A DNA stretch of 64,000 nucleotides from M0108 sp044228795 (GTDB taxonomy: Bacteria; Pseudomonadota; Gammaproteobacteria; Chromatiales; Chromatiaceae), in the NCBI GenBank assembly GCA_044228795.1, contig JBGAUE010000019.1, forward strand, positions 3,600 to 67,599. The letters run 5' to 3'. The notes under the pieces are model-generated. The model ran no database searches. It was not told the DNA's origin and saw only the letters and a list, made by a program, of their open reading frames with translations. A program made the position numbers and the translations under genes. Shown one piece after another: positions 35,228 to 43,324 of this stretch; position 1 is the first letter of the stretch, and each line of letters begins with the position of its first letter.

Positions 35228-35510
35228 TGGGATTCGCTAGGAGCAAGCTCCAGGTCCTCGCCGCAGAGCTCGCGCATAGCGCGATTGGGGGCTTCCTGCG
35301 ACTCAAGCCGCTCCAGCAGCCGCTCGCATGATAGGGAGTGACTGTGATGCGTGGGGGTATGACGGCCTCCTCAGGGATCTCGCCGAGCGCCTGGAGATGG
35401 TGCAGGAGCGCCTGTTCGATTACGAACCCTTTCTTCAAGCCCAGGGCGCGGACGTTCCGTTCGAGGCGGTCACAGGTTTCGGGAGAAATGTTCGCGGAAA
35501 TCTGGGTCAC
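35224..35510 (-). pseudogene. ribbon-helix-helix antitoxin (frameshifted) of the GNAT module
   Basis: The GTG at 35510 begins MTQISANISPETCDRLERNV, an RHH DNA-binding antitoxin start, continuing to PPRITVT. There the frame is lost near the CCC run at about 35336; the expected tail CERLLERLESQEAPNRAMRE then LAPSESQ-stop lies one frame over and ends exactly at the toxin ATG (ATGA overlap). The single lesion could be a sequencing error, but the partner toxin is deleted in any case. Confidence 0.7.
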
Positions 35511-35736
35511 GTCTAACTTGCTCGTTCTCCCGTCTACAACAACACCTTAGGGACAAACTCCCACCCTAGTCAAGGTGGCCCCCAAGCAGCCCATCGGGGG
35601 CAGCCGGGGCAACACAGGAGGGAAGGCGTTTCACCTGGGCTATGCAGGTTCAGTCTTCGCAGGGCCGGGGCATAGGATCTCTTTACCCTTCCGCTGGTTA
35701 CATGTCGTACCAAGCAGTAAACCCTCGTTTCTAGGG

Positions 35737-36351
35737 CTACAGATAAAGCAAAATCGCGAAATAGTGGCTGACGCTTCCGGCCAGGACGAACAGATGCCAG
35801 ATGCCATGGCACCAGGGCCGGGCGTTATCCAGCGCGTAGAAAATCACGCCGACGGTGTAGAAGAGGCCACCCGCCACGAGGAGTCGGAAGCCGACTGGAG
35901 GCAAGGCAGCAATGATGGGATCGAGGGCGAGCACGATCAGCCAGCCCATGATCAAATAGATGAACACCGACAGCATGCCCCCGCCCTTGGCGCGTAGCGT
36001 ATCGATGACGATACCCAGCAGGGCCAGTCCCCAGACCGCGCCAAAGAGCCACCAGCCCATCGCGCCGCCGAGGGCCACCAGGCAGAAGGGCGTATAGGTG
36101 CCTGCGATCAATAGGTAGATGGCGTGGTGATCCAACACCTGAAACACCCGTTTCGTCCGCCCGCGCAGGCTATGGTAGAGGGTCGAGGAGAGATACAGCA
36201 GGATCAAGGTGAGCCCATAGACACTGAAGCTCACGATACGCATCGCTCCACCGTGACCACCGGCAAGTGACACCAACATAGCGGTCCCGCCCAGCGCCAG
36301 CACCGCGCCGACCAGATGGGAAATGCTGTTGAATCGCTCGCCCTGGTACAT
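35737..36351 (-). CDS. hemolysin III family (YqfA/PAQR) membrane protein
   Basis: A 204-residue protein counted from the ATG at 36351, which has GGGTAGAG upstream; a longer start at 36381 lacks a binding site. It begins YQGERFNSISHLVGA and has seven hydrophobic segments, with the PAQR metal-binding motifs SSTLYHS (Ser/His), LDHHAIYLLIAGTYTP and the C-terminal GIWHLFVLAGSVSHY (His pair). This is the HlyIII/YqfA layout. Despite the name, haemolytic activity is not established for most members, and a membrane-homeostasis role has been proposed. Confidence 0.88.
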   Translation of the reverse strand: MYQGERFNSISHLVGAVLALGGTAMLVSLAGGHGGAMRIVSFSVYGLTLILLYLSSTLYHSLRGRTKRVFQVLDHHAIYLLIAGTYTPFCLVALGGAMGWWLFGAVWGLALLGIVIDTLRAKGGGMLSVFIYLIMGWLIVLALDPIIAALPPVGFRLLVAGGLFYTVGVIFYALDNARPWCHGIWHLFVLAGSVSHYFAILLYL

Positions 36352-36717
36352 CTTGTCTCTACCCTTGCGTTCGGTAACCATGGGTTGAAGGAGCCGAGAT
36401 GCGGGCTAACCGTAGCAAGCCTCCACCCTCCCGACGAAGGACGATACGTGAGCAGGCCGCACAATTCCTCTGACCCTACCCTGATGCCTCTTCGTGCGCT
36501 CAGTCGGGTAGGAGGCGAAATCGATTGTGGATCGATCCCGAGTTTGGCATTCTTCAGCGACAGCGGCTCCGTTGCTCCAGGCAGCCAGGCGATTGCCATG
36601 GCTGATCCTGCTCGGGAGCATAGGGTGGCCGTGCGCATGCACGCAATATTCGCGACTGCTTTGGTCTGCTTCAATCAACCCGCGAGGACGGCGGATTCAA
36701 TCGATCGGTAATCACCC
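36352..36717. other. intergenic region between divergent genes
   Basis: These 366 bases separate the hemolysin III gene from the divergent transglutaminase-like gene. Open frames here are short and without homology I can recognise. No clear promoter, repeat or RNA is visible. Confidence 0.4.
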
Positions 36718-37581
36718 ATGCGGCGTATCGAGATCAGCCATGTTACCGAGTACTTGTTCCCGACCCATGTGTCGCTGCTGCCCCACAGGCTACTGCTTCG
36801 CCCACGGGAGAACCACGACGTCAGGATCGAATCCTCGGTGCTGGAGATCAGTCCCGCCCATACCCTGCAATGGAAGCGGGATGTGCTGGACAACTCGGTG
36901 GCGCTGGTGGGTTTTACCGAGCCTTCGGACCGGCTACGCGTCACCAGCAGCGTGGTCATCCAGCACTACGAGGAGAACCCGTTCGACTTTTTGGTCGATG
37001 ACTACGCCGTCATCCACCCGTTCGAGTATGCCGAGGAGGACCTGGCCGAGCTCGCGCCCTTCCAGCAGTCTGTTTACCCGTCGGATCGAGACACAGTGCA
37101 ACGGTGGCTGGACGGTCTGGGCCTGCAGCAGCCCATGGAAACCTTCGTACTGCTGGATCGCATGAACCGAGAGATCGCCGGCCGTTTTATCTACCAGATG
37201 CGCGAAGAACCGGGCGTGCAGCCACCCGCGCTGACATTGGAGAGCAAGAGCGGCTCCTGCCGGGACTTCGCGGCCTTGTTCATGGAGGCATGCCGTTTCC
37301 TTGGGCTAGCAAGCCGCTTCGTCAGCGGTTACCTGTTCGCACCGGCCACCGCGGCAGGCAACGCCTCGACCCATGCCTGGGCCGAGGCCTACCTGCCCGG
37401 CGCCGGCTGGAAAGGCTTCGATCCCACCAGCGGCGAGGTGGTCGGCAACAAGCACATCGCTGTAGCGGTGGCACGCCACCCGGAAGCCGTGCCGCCCGTG
37501 GCCGGAAGCTACCTTGCCTTGCCAGATCAGCACCCATCGCTGTCGGTAGCCGTCCGGGTCAGCGCGCTCCCGGCCGTATGA
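36718..37581 (+). CDS. transglutaminase-like cysteine-protease-fold protein
   Basis: A 287-residue protein. The N-terminal bacterial transglutaminase-like domain (about residues 1-85, starting MRRIEISHVTEYLFPTHVSL) precedes the catalytic domain at about 150-250. The triad is visible: Cys in KSGSCRDFAALF (residue about 181), His in ASTHAWAEAYLP (about 219) and Asp in GFDPTSGE (about 235). Members are often encoded with alpha-E and circularly permuted ATP-grasp proteins in a peptide-modification operon; none of those is adjacent here. No signal peptide is seen, so it is cytoplasmic. Substrate unknown. Confidence 0.85.
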   Translation: MRRIEISHVTEYLFPTHVSLLPHRLLLRPRENHDVRIESSVLEISPAHTLQWKRDVLDNSVALVGFTEPSDRLRVTSSVVIQHYEENPFDFLVDDYAVIHPFEYAEEDLAELAPFQQSVYPSDRDTVQRWLDGLGLQQPMETFVLLDRMNREIAGRFIYQMREEPGVQPPALTLESKSGSCRDFAALFMEACRFLGLASRFVSGYLFAPATAAGNASTHAWAEAYLPGAGWKGFDPTSGEVVGNKHIAVAVARHPEAVPPVAGSYLALPDQHPSLSVAVRVSALPAV

Positions 37582-38010
37582 CCGGCTGCCCCCACCCGGT
37601 GCATTACCAGAGGGTGGGAGCGCGCTGCAGGGCAACCCGCGGTTCAATGCCCTGGTGACGCGCAATGCCCCGGCGACAACCGGCGCGCCGCCGGTAGGTG
37701 CAGCCGCCGTTACCAGCAGGGCATACGGTAAGGTTCTCGGCGGGGAGGATACCGTCGAGCATAGCGACAATGGCAAAAAAGCATCCGGCGGTTACGCCAC
37801 ACATCTCAATGAAGATGCCAGATAACCTGGATTTAGTACGCCTTTCTGGCGGCGTGCAACACACCCTCCTACGGGCGGAGTACTGCATCCCCTAAACCCG
37901 TTCCGGCCTTTTTCGGCTATAATGCCGGGTTACTCCGGCCTTGCTCCGCGAATCCTGCCTGCCGCCCTCCGGTTTCCAAACCGGCGCCAACCTTTGAGAG
38001 CTGTCCCACC
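37582..38010. other. intergenic region upstream of typA
   Basis: The 429 bases show no recognisable gene. A TATAAT at 37918-37923 lies 88 bases before the typA start. The rest, including the frames across 37604-37888, shows nothing recognisable. Confidence 0.4.
37918..37923 (+). promoter_or_regulatory. candidate -10 element for typA
   Basis: TATAAT stands directly after a T-rich and GGC-containing stretch. No good TTGACA-like -35 is found at the expected spacing, so the call rests on the -10 alone. Confidence 0.35.
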
Positions 38011-39825
38011 GTGATCGAAAAGCTGCGTAATATCGCCATCATCGCCCATGTCGACCATGGCAAGACCACCCTGGTGGACAAGCTGCTCCAGCAGTCCGGC
38101 ACCCTGGGCGACCGCTTCGGGCCGGTGGAGCGGGTGATGGATTCCAACGACCTGGAGAAGGAACGGGGCATTACCATCCTCTCCAAGAATACGGCCCTGC
38201 GTTGGGAAGACTACCGTATTAACATCGTCGACACCCCCGGCCATGCGGACTTCGGTGGCGAGGTGGAACGGGTGCTGTCCATGGTGGATTCGGTCCTGCT
38301 GCTGGTGGACGCCCAGGAGGGCCCCATGCCGCAGACCCGCTTTGTCACCCAGAAGGCCTTCGACCATGGTTTGCGGCCCATCCTGGTAGTGAACAAGATC
38401 GACCGGCCGGGCGCGCGGCCGGATTGGGTCATCAATCAGGTGTTCGAACTTTTCGACCGCCTCGGCGCCAGCGACGAGCAACTCGACTTCCCCATCATCT
38501 ATGCCTCCGCCCTCAATGGCTATGCCAACCTGACGGACGATGTGCATGAGGGCGACATGACACCCCTCTTCAAGGCCATCGTCGAGCACTGCCCGGCACC
38601 GGCGGTGGACCTGGACGGCCCCTTCCAGATGCAGATCTCCACTCTGGACTACAGCAGCTTCGTCGGCGCCATCGCCATTGGCCGCATCCAGCGCGGCAGT
38701 GTCCGGCCCAACCAGCAGGTGGTCCTGGTCAAGCCCGATGGCACCCGCCGCCGTGCCAAGATCGGCCTGGTCTATGGCTACCTTGGCCTGCATCGTGATG
38801 AGATCAAGAGCGCCAATGCCGGTGACATCATCGCCATCACCGGCATCGATGCCCCCAACGTCTCCGATACCCTCTGCGACCCGGACAAAGTGGAGGCTCT
38901 GCCGGCCCTGTCGGTGGACGAGCCCACGGTGACCATGACCTTCCAGGTCAACACCTCCCCCTTCGCCGGCCGCGAGGGCAAGTATCTGACCTCGCGCCAG
39001 CTCAAGGAACGCTTGGAGCGGGAACTGATCCACAACGTCGCCTTGCGGGTCGAGGAAGGCAATGATCCGGAGAAGTTTCGCGTCTCCGGCCGTGGCGAGC
39101 TGCACCTCTCGATCCTCCTTGAAAACATGCGCCGGGAGGGTTACGAGATGGCTGTCTCCCGCCCCGAGGTCATCTTCCGCGAAATCGACGGCATCATTTG
39201 CGAGCCCTACGAACAGCTCACGGTGGACCTGGACGAGACCAGCCAGGGCGCCATCATGCAGGCCCTGGGGGAGCGCCGCGGGGAGCTCCGGGACCTGGTG
39301 CCTGATGGCAATGGCCGGGTACGCATGGATTATGAGATCCCCTCGCGCGGCCTCATCGGTTTCCAGACCGAGTTCATGACCCTGACCTCCGGTACTGGCC
39401 TCAAATATCACGTCTTCGACCATTATGGCCCCGCGAACCCCGGTGGCATTGCCCCCCGCCGCAACGGCGCCCTCATCTCCAACGGCCAGGGCAAGGTGCT
39501 CGGCTACGCCCTCTTCAATCTCCAGGAGCGCGGCCGCCTGATGGCCAGCCCCGGCGACGAGGTCTATGAAGGCCAGATCGTCGGCATCCACTCCCGCGAC
39601 AACGACCTCACCGTCAACCCCCTCAAGGCCAAGCAGCTCACCAACATTCGCGCCGCCGGCTCCGACGAGAACATCCTCCTCACCCCGCCGATCCGCTTCA
39701 GCCTGGAACAGGCCCTGGAGTTTATCGAGCCCGACGAGTTGGTGGAGATCACCCCCAAGGCCATTCGCATTCGCAAGCGCCACCTCAAGGAATTCGAGCG
39801 CAAGAAGGCTAGCCGGGCGGGCTGA
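38011..39825 (+). CDS. typA: translational GTPase TypA/BipA
   Basis: A 604-residue ribosome-associated GTPase of the usual family length. The G domain (about residues 1-200) has AHVDHGKTTLVDKLL (G1), RGITIL (G2), DTPGHADFGGEVER (G3) and NKIDRPGARP (G4). Domain II, the EF-G-like domains III and V and the BipA-specific C-terminal domain (about 490-600) follow. BipA binds the 70S ribosome and aids 50S assembly and growth at low temperature or under stress. It starts at GTG 38011, a few bases after GAG. Single gene with its own upstream region. Codon use fits the neighbourhood, so it is a core gene. Confidence 0.95.
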   Translation: MIEKLRNIAIIAHVDHGKTTLVDKLLQQSGTLGDRFGPVERVMDSNDLEKERGITILSKNTALRWEDYRINIVDTPGHADFGGEVERVLSMVDSVLLLVDAQEGPMPQTRFVTQKAFDHGLRPILVVNKIDRPGARPDWVINQVFELFDRLGASDEQLDFPIIYASALNGYANLTDDVHEGDMTPLFKAIVEHCPAPAVDLDGPFQMQISTLDYSSFVGAIAIGRIQRGSVRPNQQVVLVKPDGTRRRAKIGLVYGYLGLHRDEIKSANAGDIIAITGIDAPNVSDTLCDPDKVEALPALSVDEPTVTMTFQVNTSPFAGREGKYLTSRQLKERLERELIHNVALRVEEGNDPEKFRVSGRGELHLSILLENMRREGYEMAVSRPEVIFREIDGIICEPYEQLTVDLDETSQGAIMQALGERRGELRDLVPDGNGRVRMDYEIPSRGLIGFQTEFMTLTSGTGLKYHVFDHYGPANPGGIAPRRNGALISNGQGKVLGYALFNLQERGRLMASPGDEVYEGQIVGIHSRDNDLTVNPLKAKQLTNIRAAGSDENILLTPPIRFSLEQALEFIEPDELVEITPKAIRIRKRHLKEFERKKASRAG

Positions 39826-39989
39826 GTATCGCCTGGCTCTTCTTGGCGAAGCCTGAACCCCTCGCGCACAGACATTTCAAGCAGCCTGGGCAAGTTCGTT
39901 AAGGAGGTTAGCAATCCCCAGGGGGTTTGACAGTCGAAGACGTTTTCAGGATCGGGTGCGCCGTGGAGTCACCGTCAGGTGAGACACTG

Positions 39990-40150
39990 ACGAGGCCGCC
40001 CAGGCCATGGACACCGAAGACGTCCAGGGCGTCGTCCGCGCCCAGCAACCGCTTGAGGCTATTCACGCCCCAGAGGCAGAGCAGGCCAATCACCAGGGCG
40101 CCCATTGGTCCCACTCAACCGCAGGCGGGGGTAATCAGGGCATTCTGGGC
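39990..40150 (-). pseudogene. ammonium-transporter (amtB) gene fragment
   Basis: About 160 bases are clearly similar to bases 50260-50415 inside the intact amtB of this window. The encoded piece reads GALVIGLLCLWGVNSLKRLL then GADDALDVFGVHGLGGLV and lacks four residues (VAGL-type) present in the full protein. No other part of AmtB is found nearby. It lies between typA and the broken wecB. It may be the scar of a second amtB or of a partial duplication; many silent and non-silent differences argue that it is not recent. Confidence 0.75.
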
Positions 40151-40172
40151 GGCAGATCCGCCAGAAGCGGGC

Positions 40173-41331
40173 TCATACGGGAGCGGTGGGAGAGCTTGGC
40201 GCCTTGATCCGGCCCGATTTGGCCCAGGACTTGATGGCCGCGATAATGCGGGCGGCGGCATGGCCGTCGCCATAGGGCGATACGCCCCGCGCCAGGGACC
40301 GATAGTAGGCAGGATCATCCAGCAGGCGCTGGGCTTCGTGGAGAATACGGGGGCAATCCGGTCCAACCAACTTAACCACGCCCGACTCGACGGCCTCGGG
40401 ACGCTCGGTTTCGTTACGCAGCACCAGCACGGGCTTGGCTAGGGCGGGCGCCTCTTCCTGAACGCCGCCGGAGTCGCTGAGGATCAGGTAGGCCCGCTGC
40501 ATGGCACCTACGAAGGGCAGATAGTCCAGGGGTGGGCAGAGGGTGATGGCGGGGTGCCCACCCAGTATTTCCGCTGCCGGACCCTGGATATTGGGGTTGG
40601 GATGGACGGGATAGAGGATCTGGATATCGGGATTGTCCTCCGCCAGTTGCAGGATGGCCTGGCAGATTTCCCGAAACGAAGCGCCGAAATTCTCGCGCCG
40701 CTGGGCAGTGACCAGAATCAGGCGCTTGGCGGGGTCCAGCGGTATCCCAATCTCGGGCTGACGACCGGATACGCTGAACAAGGCGTCAATCACGGTATTG
40801 CCGGTGACGTGTATGGCCCCCGGACCAATCCCTTCCCGCAGCAGGTTTTGGCGGGCGCTCTCGGTCGGCACGAAATGCCAGCGAGCCAGGCGCCCGGCGA
40901 CGAGACGGTTCATTTCCTCGGGGAAGGGGTTGTCCAGGTCGCCGGTGCGCAGCCCGGCCTCCACGTGTCCGAAAGGAATCCGGCGGTAGAAACAGGCCAG
41001 GGCCGCAGTCATGACGGTAGTGGTATCGCCCTAGATCAGGACCAGGTCCGGCGCTTCCTGGGCCAGGGCCTGATCCAGGGCCAGCAGCAGGCGGGCGGTC
41101 AGAGCGGTCAGGTCCTGGTTGGGACGCATGATATCCAGGTCCAGGTCCGGCTGGATGCCAAAGAGCGCTAGGACCTGATCGAGCATATGCCGATGTTGCG
41201 CGGTGGCCAGCACCCGGGAGGAAAAGGCTGGGTCTTGGGCGAGGGCCTGTATGACCGGGGCCATTTTTATGGCCTCCGGGCGTGTGCCGACGATGGACAG
41301 GACGCGGATTGGGGAGGGGTGAGCATTAGGA
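40173..41331 (-). pseudogene. wecB: UDP-N-acetylglucosamine 2-epimerase, interrupted by an amber codon and lacking a start
   Basis: The minus-strand frame matches WecB over its whole length of about 380 residues: VLSIVGTRPEAIKMAPVIQA, then QHRHMLDQVLALFGI, GDTTTVMTAAL, FGHVEAGLRTGD, VTAQRRENFG, YPVHPNP and SDSGGVQEEAPALAKPVLVL. A TAG at 41031-41033 replaces the Gln of the conserved QGDTTTV motif. Upstream, the frame reaches 41331 without any ATG, GTG or TTG; an ATT sits where a start would be expected. WecB makes UDP-ManNAc from UDP-GlcNAc. It is last in the operon with the NfrA/NfrB-like genes, downstream of an IS insertion, and so probably non-functional. Confidence 0.8.
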
Positions 41332-41346
41332 ATGCCTAGCGGGTCT

Positions 41347-42270
41347 TCAAGGGGCTGGCAAGGTTGGACACCATTGTGTGGCCAAGGCTTTGACTAGGCT
41401 ATCAGAAACATAATGAGGGCCGTCAAATAAATAAAGCTTATGGCCTGGGTAGGCGGCGACTTGGGGGGCAAGTTCGCTTAGATTCGCCGCCCGGAAACCG
41501 CCTCCCGGCATGGGGCGAAAGGCCTCGACGATGACCCGCACCCGGTGGCGGCCGAGGCGATTTTCCAGCACGTCGACGTAGCGATGGGCGACTTGAGGGG
41601 TGCGGACATAGAGGCCAACGCCGTCCTGAAAAAAGATGCCGATATCCTTGGGAAGCCAGGTGTTCAGCCAGGTTGCCAGGAGCACGGCCCCGACATTGGC
41701 GCTGTCATAAACGCTGATCCACAAGGGACGGGGAAGCTGGTTCAGGAAGGGCACCAGGCTAGGGGCATCGGTCCAGGTTGGATCCACCTCTACGGGAAAG
41801 TACCAGCCGGTGACGTTGAGGGGGGTCGGTGCCTGGGCCAGTTGCAAGGATTGTTCCGTAAGCTTGGCGATGTTGGCGCGCGCCATGTTCTCATCGAAAT
41901 AGCCAGCCAGGCCCAAAATGACCTCAGTAGCCCAGGGTTCCGTGGCGATGCGCTCCCAATCCGGCAAGGCGTCATAGGTTGGTAAACCGCTGTCGGGAAT
42001 GAAGGACAGATCGCCGATGGCGGACCATTGGATCAGCAAGCTTCTGGCCCCCAGTTGTTCCCAATTGCCATCTGGCTTGATGGTGGCGTTGTCAAGTTGC
42101 CAGACCGTGCCGGTGACCGGTAACTTGCATTGGCGGGCGGCGAAGACCCCTTGGGCCAGGACCAGCAGGAGCAGTCCAATCACCAGTGCCAGCAGGCCAG
42201 GACGGACATCCCGTGACCCGGAGGAGTGGGGGGTGGGACCGGATATCGGAAATGAGTGGAACCTTTGCAT
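41347..42270 (-). CDS. periplasmic DUF4434-like/glycosidase-fold protein in the NfrAB-type operon
   Basis: A 307-residue protein with a basic N-terminus and one signal/anchor segment (about 26-44, LLALVIGLLLLVLAQGVFA). The mature part resembles small TIM-barrel proteins of the DUF4434/YbcH kind: GTVWQLDNATIKPDGNW, LLIQWSAIGDLSFIP, TGWYFPVEVD, WISVYDS and a C-terminal FDGPHYVSDSL. In E. coli a protein called YbcH is encoded beside nfrA; the correspondence is my inference. Its ATG was originally 15 bases after the nfrA-like stop, whose TGAGGT contains the ribosome binding site, but an IS now separates the two, leaving only the duplicated octamer and the IS end before the ATG. Expression is therefore doubtful. 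Confidence 0.65.
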   Translation of the reverse strand: MQRFHSFPISGPTPHSSGSRDVRPGLLALVIGLLLLVLAQGVFAARQCKLPVTGTVWQLDNATIKPDGNWEQLGARSLLIQWSAIGDLSFIPDSGLPTYDALPDWERIATEPWATEVILGLAGYFDENMARANIAKLTEQSLQLAQAPTPLNVTGWYFPVEVDPTWTDAPSLVPFLNQLPRPLWISVYDSANVGAVLLATWLNTWLPKDIGIFFQDGVGLYVRTPQVAHRYVDVLENRLGRHRVRVIVEAFRPMPGGGFRAANLSELAPQVAAYPGHKLYLFDGPHYVSDSLVKALATQWCPTLPAP

Positions 42271-42277
42271 GGGAGTA
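42270..42277. repeat. left 8-bp target-site duplication of the IS1595-family element
   Basis: TGGGAGTA; identical to 43312-43319. Its first base is also the first base of the ATG of the downstream gene on the minus strand. Confidence 0.85.
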
Positions 42278-43311
42278 CCTGATTATTAACATGCCTCAGC
42301 CATTTTCAGGAGGCGATGCGGCATTGGCGGTGTACGCACCGCCGCCCAGCCCAGGCGCGGCAGCATGGCGGCCAGGTCAAAGCGGCGATTGAAGCGATAG
42401 CAGAACTCCCCCAAGTAGCGCGGCAAATGCTTGGCGCTGAGCTGATGGTAGGAACCATGCAGGCTGTTTTTGACGTTGCCGAGGACGGTGTTGAGCCACT
42501 GGAACTCCGGGATGGCCATGCTGCGATAGCCGCCACGGTGACGACGGGCTGGTGCTCGAATCCGGCACTGGCGATGCCCGTAAAGCAGGCGAGCCCATCG
42601 GTTAGCACGATGGCGTTGGGGTCGAAGTGGCGCTTGGCGAAGCGCTCGACCTCGGTTTTGCGAAACCCGGCGACTTTGCCGAGGCGCAGGCCGATCGGAT
42701 GGCCGGCGTCGTTGCAGGACAAGGCGGCAATGAACGCCACCTTGTTGGGTGAGCCGCGCCCTGGCTTGGCCCCGTGGCGATCTCCGCCCCAGTAGGCGTC
42801 GTCGACCTCGATGACACCGCCGAGGGGTGTTTGATCGTCACGCTCTTTCATGACCTGTAGCAGTTTGTGCTTGACCCGCCACGCGGTCAGATAGGCGACA
42901 CCCAGATGACGTTTGAGCTCCAGTGCCGAGATCCCATTCTTCTGCTGCGTCAGCAAAAACATCGCCAAGAACCAGGTCGTGAGCGGCAGCTTGGTGGCCG
43001 CAAAGAGGGTTCCGGCCGTGAGCGAGGCTTGATGGTGGCAGTGGCGGCACTGCAAAAGTGCCCGCGTGCGCAAACGCACCGGCTCGCGCTGGTGACCGCA
43101 ACTCGGGCAGATAAAGCCCTGCGGCCAACGCCACTGTTCAAGCGCCTGTTCGCACTGATCTTCGCTCCCATAATCCTTGAGAAAATCCGGCAAACTCAAG
43201 CCGTTCTGAAACTGAATCGGGTTCTGGGCCATCGCGCGTCTCCCGCTGCTTGTGCCTACTCAGAGTGTAGCCTAGACGGGTAGATTCGGCTGAGATTCGT
43301 AAATAATTAGG
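42278..43311 (-). mobile_element. IS1595-family insertion sequence, 1034 bp
   Basis: Ends are defined by imperfect terminal inverted repeats (42278-42301 against 43288-43311, 18 of 24 positions match, starting CCTGATTATT / CCTAATTATT when both are read inwards) and by a perfect 8-bp target duplication TGGGAGTA on both sides, the size typical of IS1595. It carries one transposase gene on the minus strand. It interrupts an exopolysaccharide operon precisely between a ribosome binding site and its ATG. Confidence 0.9.
42286..43232 (-). pseudogene. IS1595-family (ISXO2-like) transposase with a frameshift
   Basis: The N-terminal zinc ribbon (CPSCGHQ..., CRHCHH), the ISXO2-like DDE/N domain start (EVDDAYWGGDRHGAKPGRGS) and IVLTDGLACF are in frame from the ATG at 43232. 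Near 42533-42540 the frame is lost; the true C-terminus (YRSMAIPEFQWLNTVLGNVK, SLHGSYHQLSAKHL, RYLGEFCYRFNRRF) lies in the neighbouring frame and ends at 42286 inside the left inverted repeat. The third catalytic region is in this second frame, so the enzyme is broken unless a frameshift is used. Programmed frameshifting is not usual for IS1595. Confidence 0.8.
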
Positions 43312-43319
43312 TGGGAGTA
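43312..43319. repeat. right 8-bp target-site duplication of the IS1595-family element
   Basis: TGGGAGTA; identical to 42270-42277. The nfrA-like stop codon follows after 5 bases on the minus strand. Confidence 0.85.
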
Positions 43320-43324
43320 ATACC

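Noticed and set aside
37930..39783. A 617-codon open frame antisense to typA
   Set aside because: It is a shadow of typA in GC-rich DNA; composition is low-complexity acidic/Gly-rich and has no domain or ribosome binding site.
40173..41331. Amber read-through (pyrrolysine or other recoding) in wecB
   Set aside because: The position replaces a conserved Gln and nothing in the window supports a recoding system; other genes here end normally.
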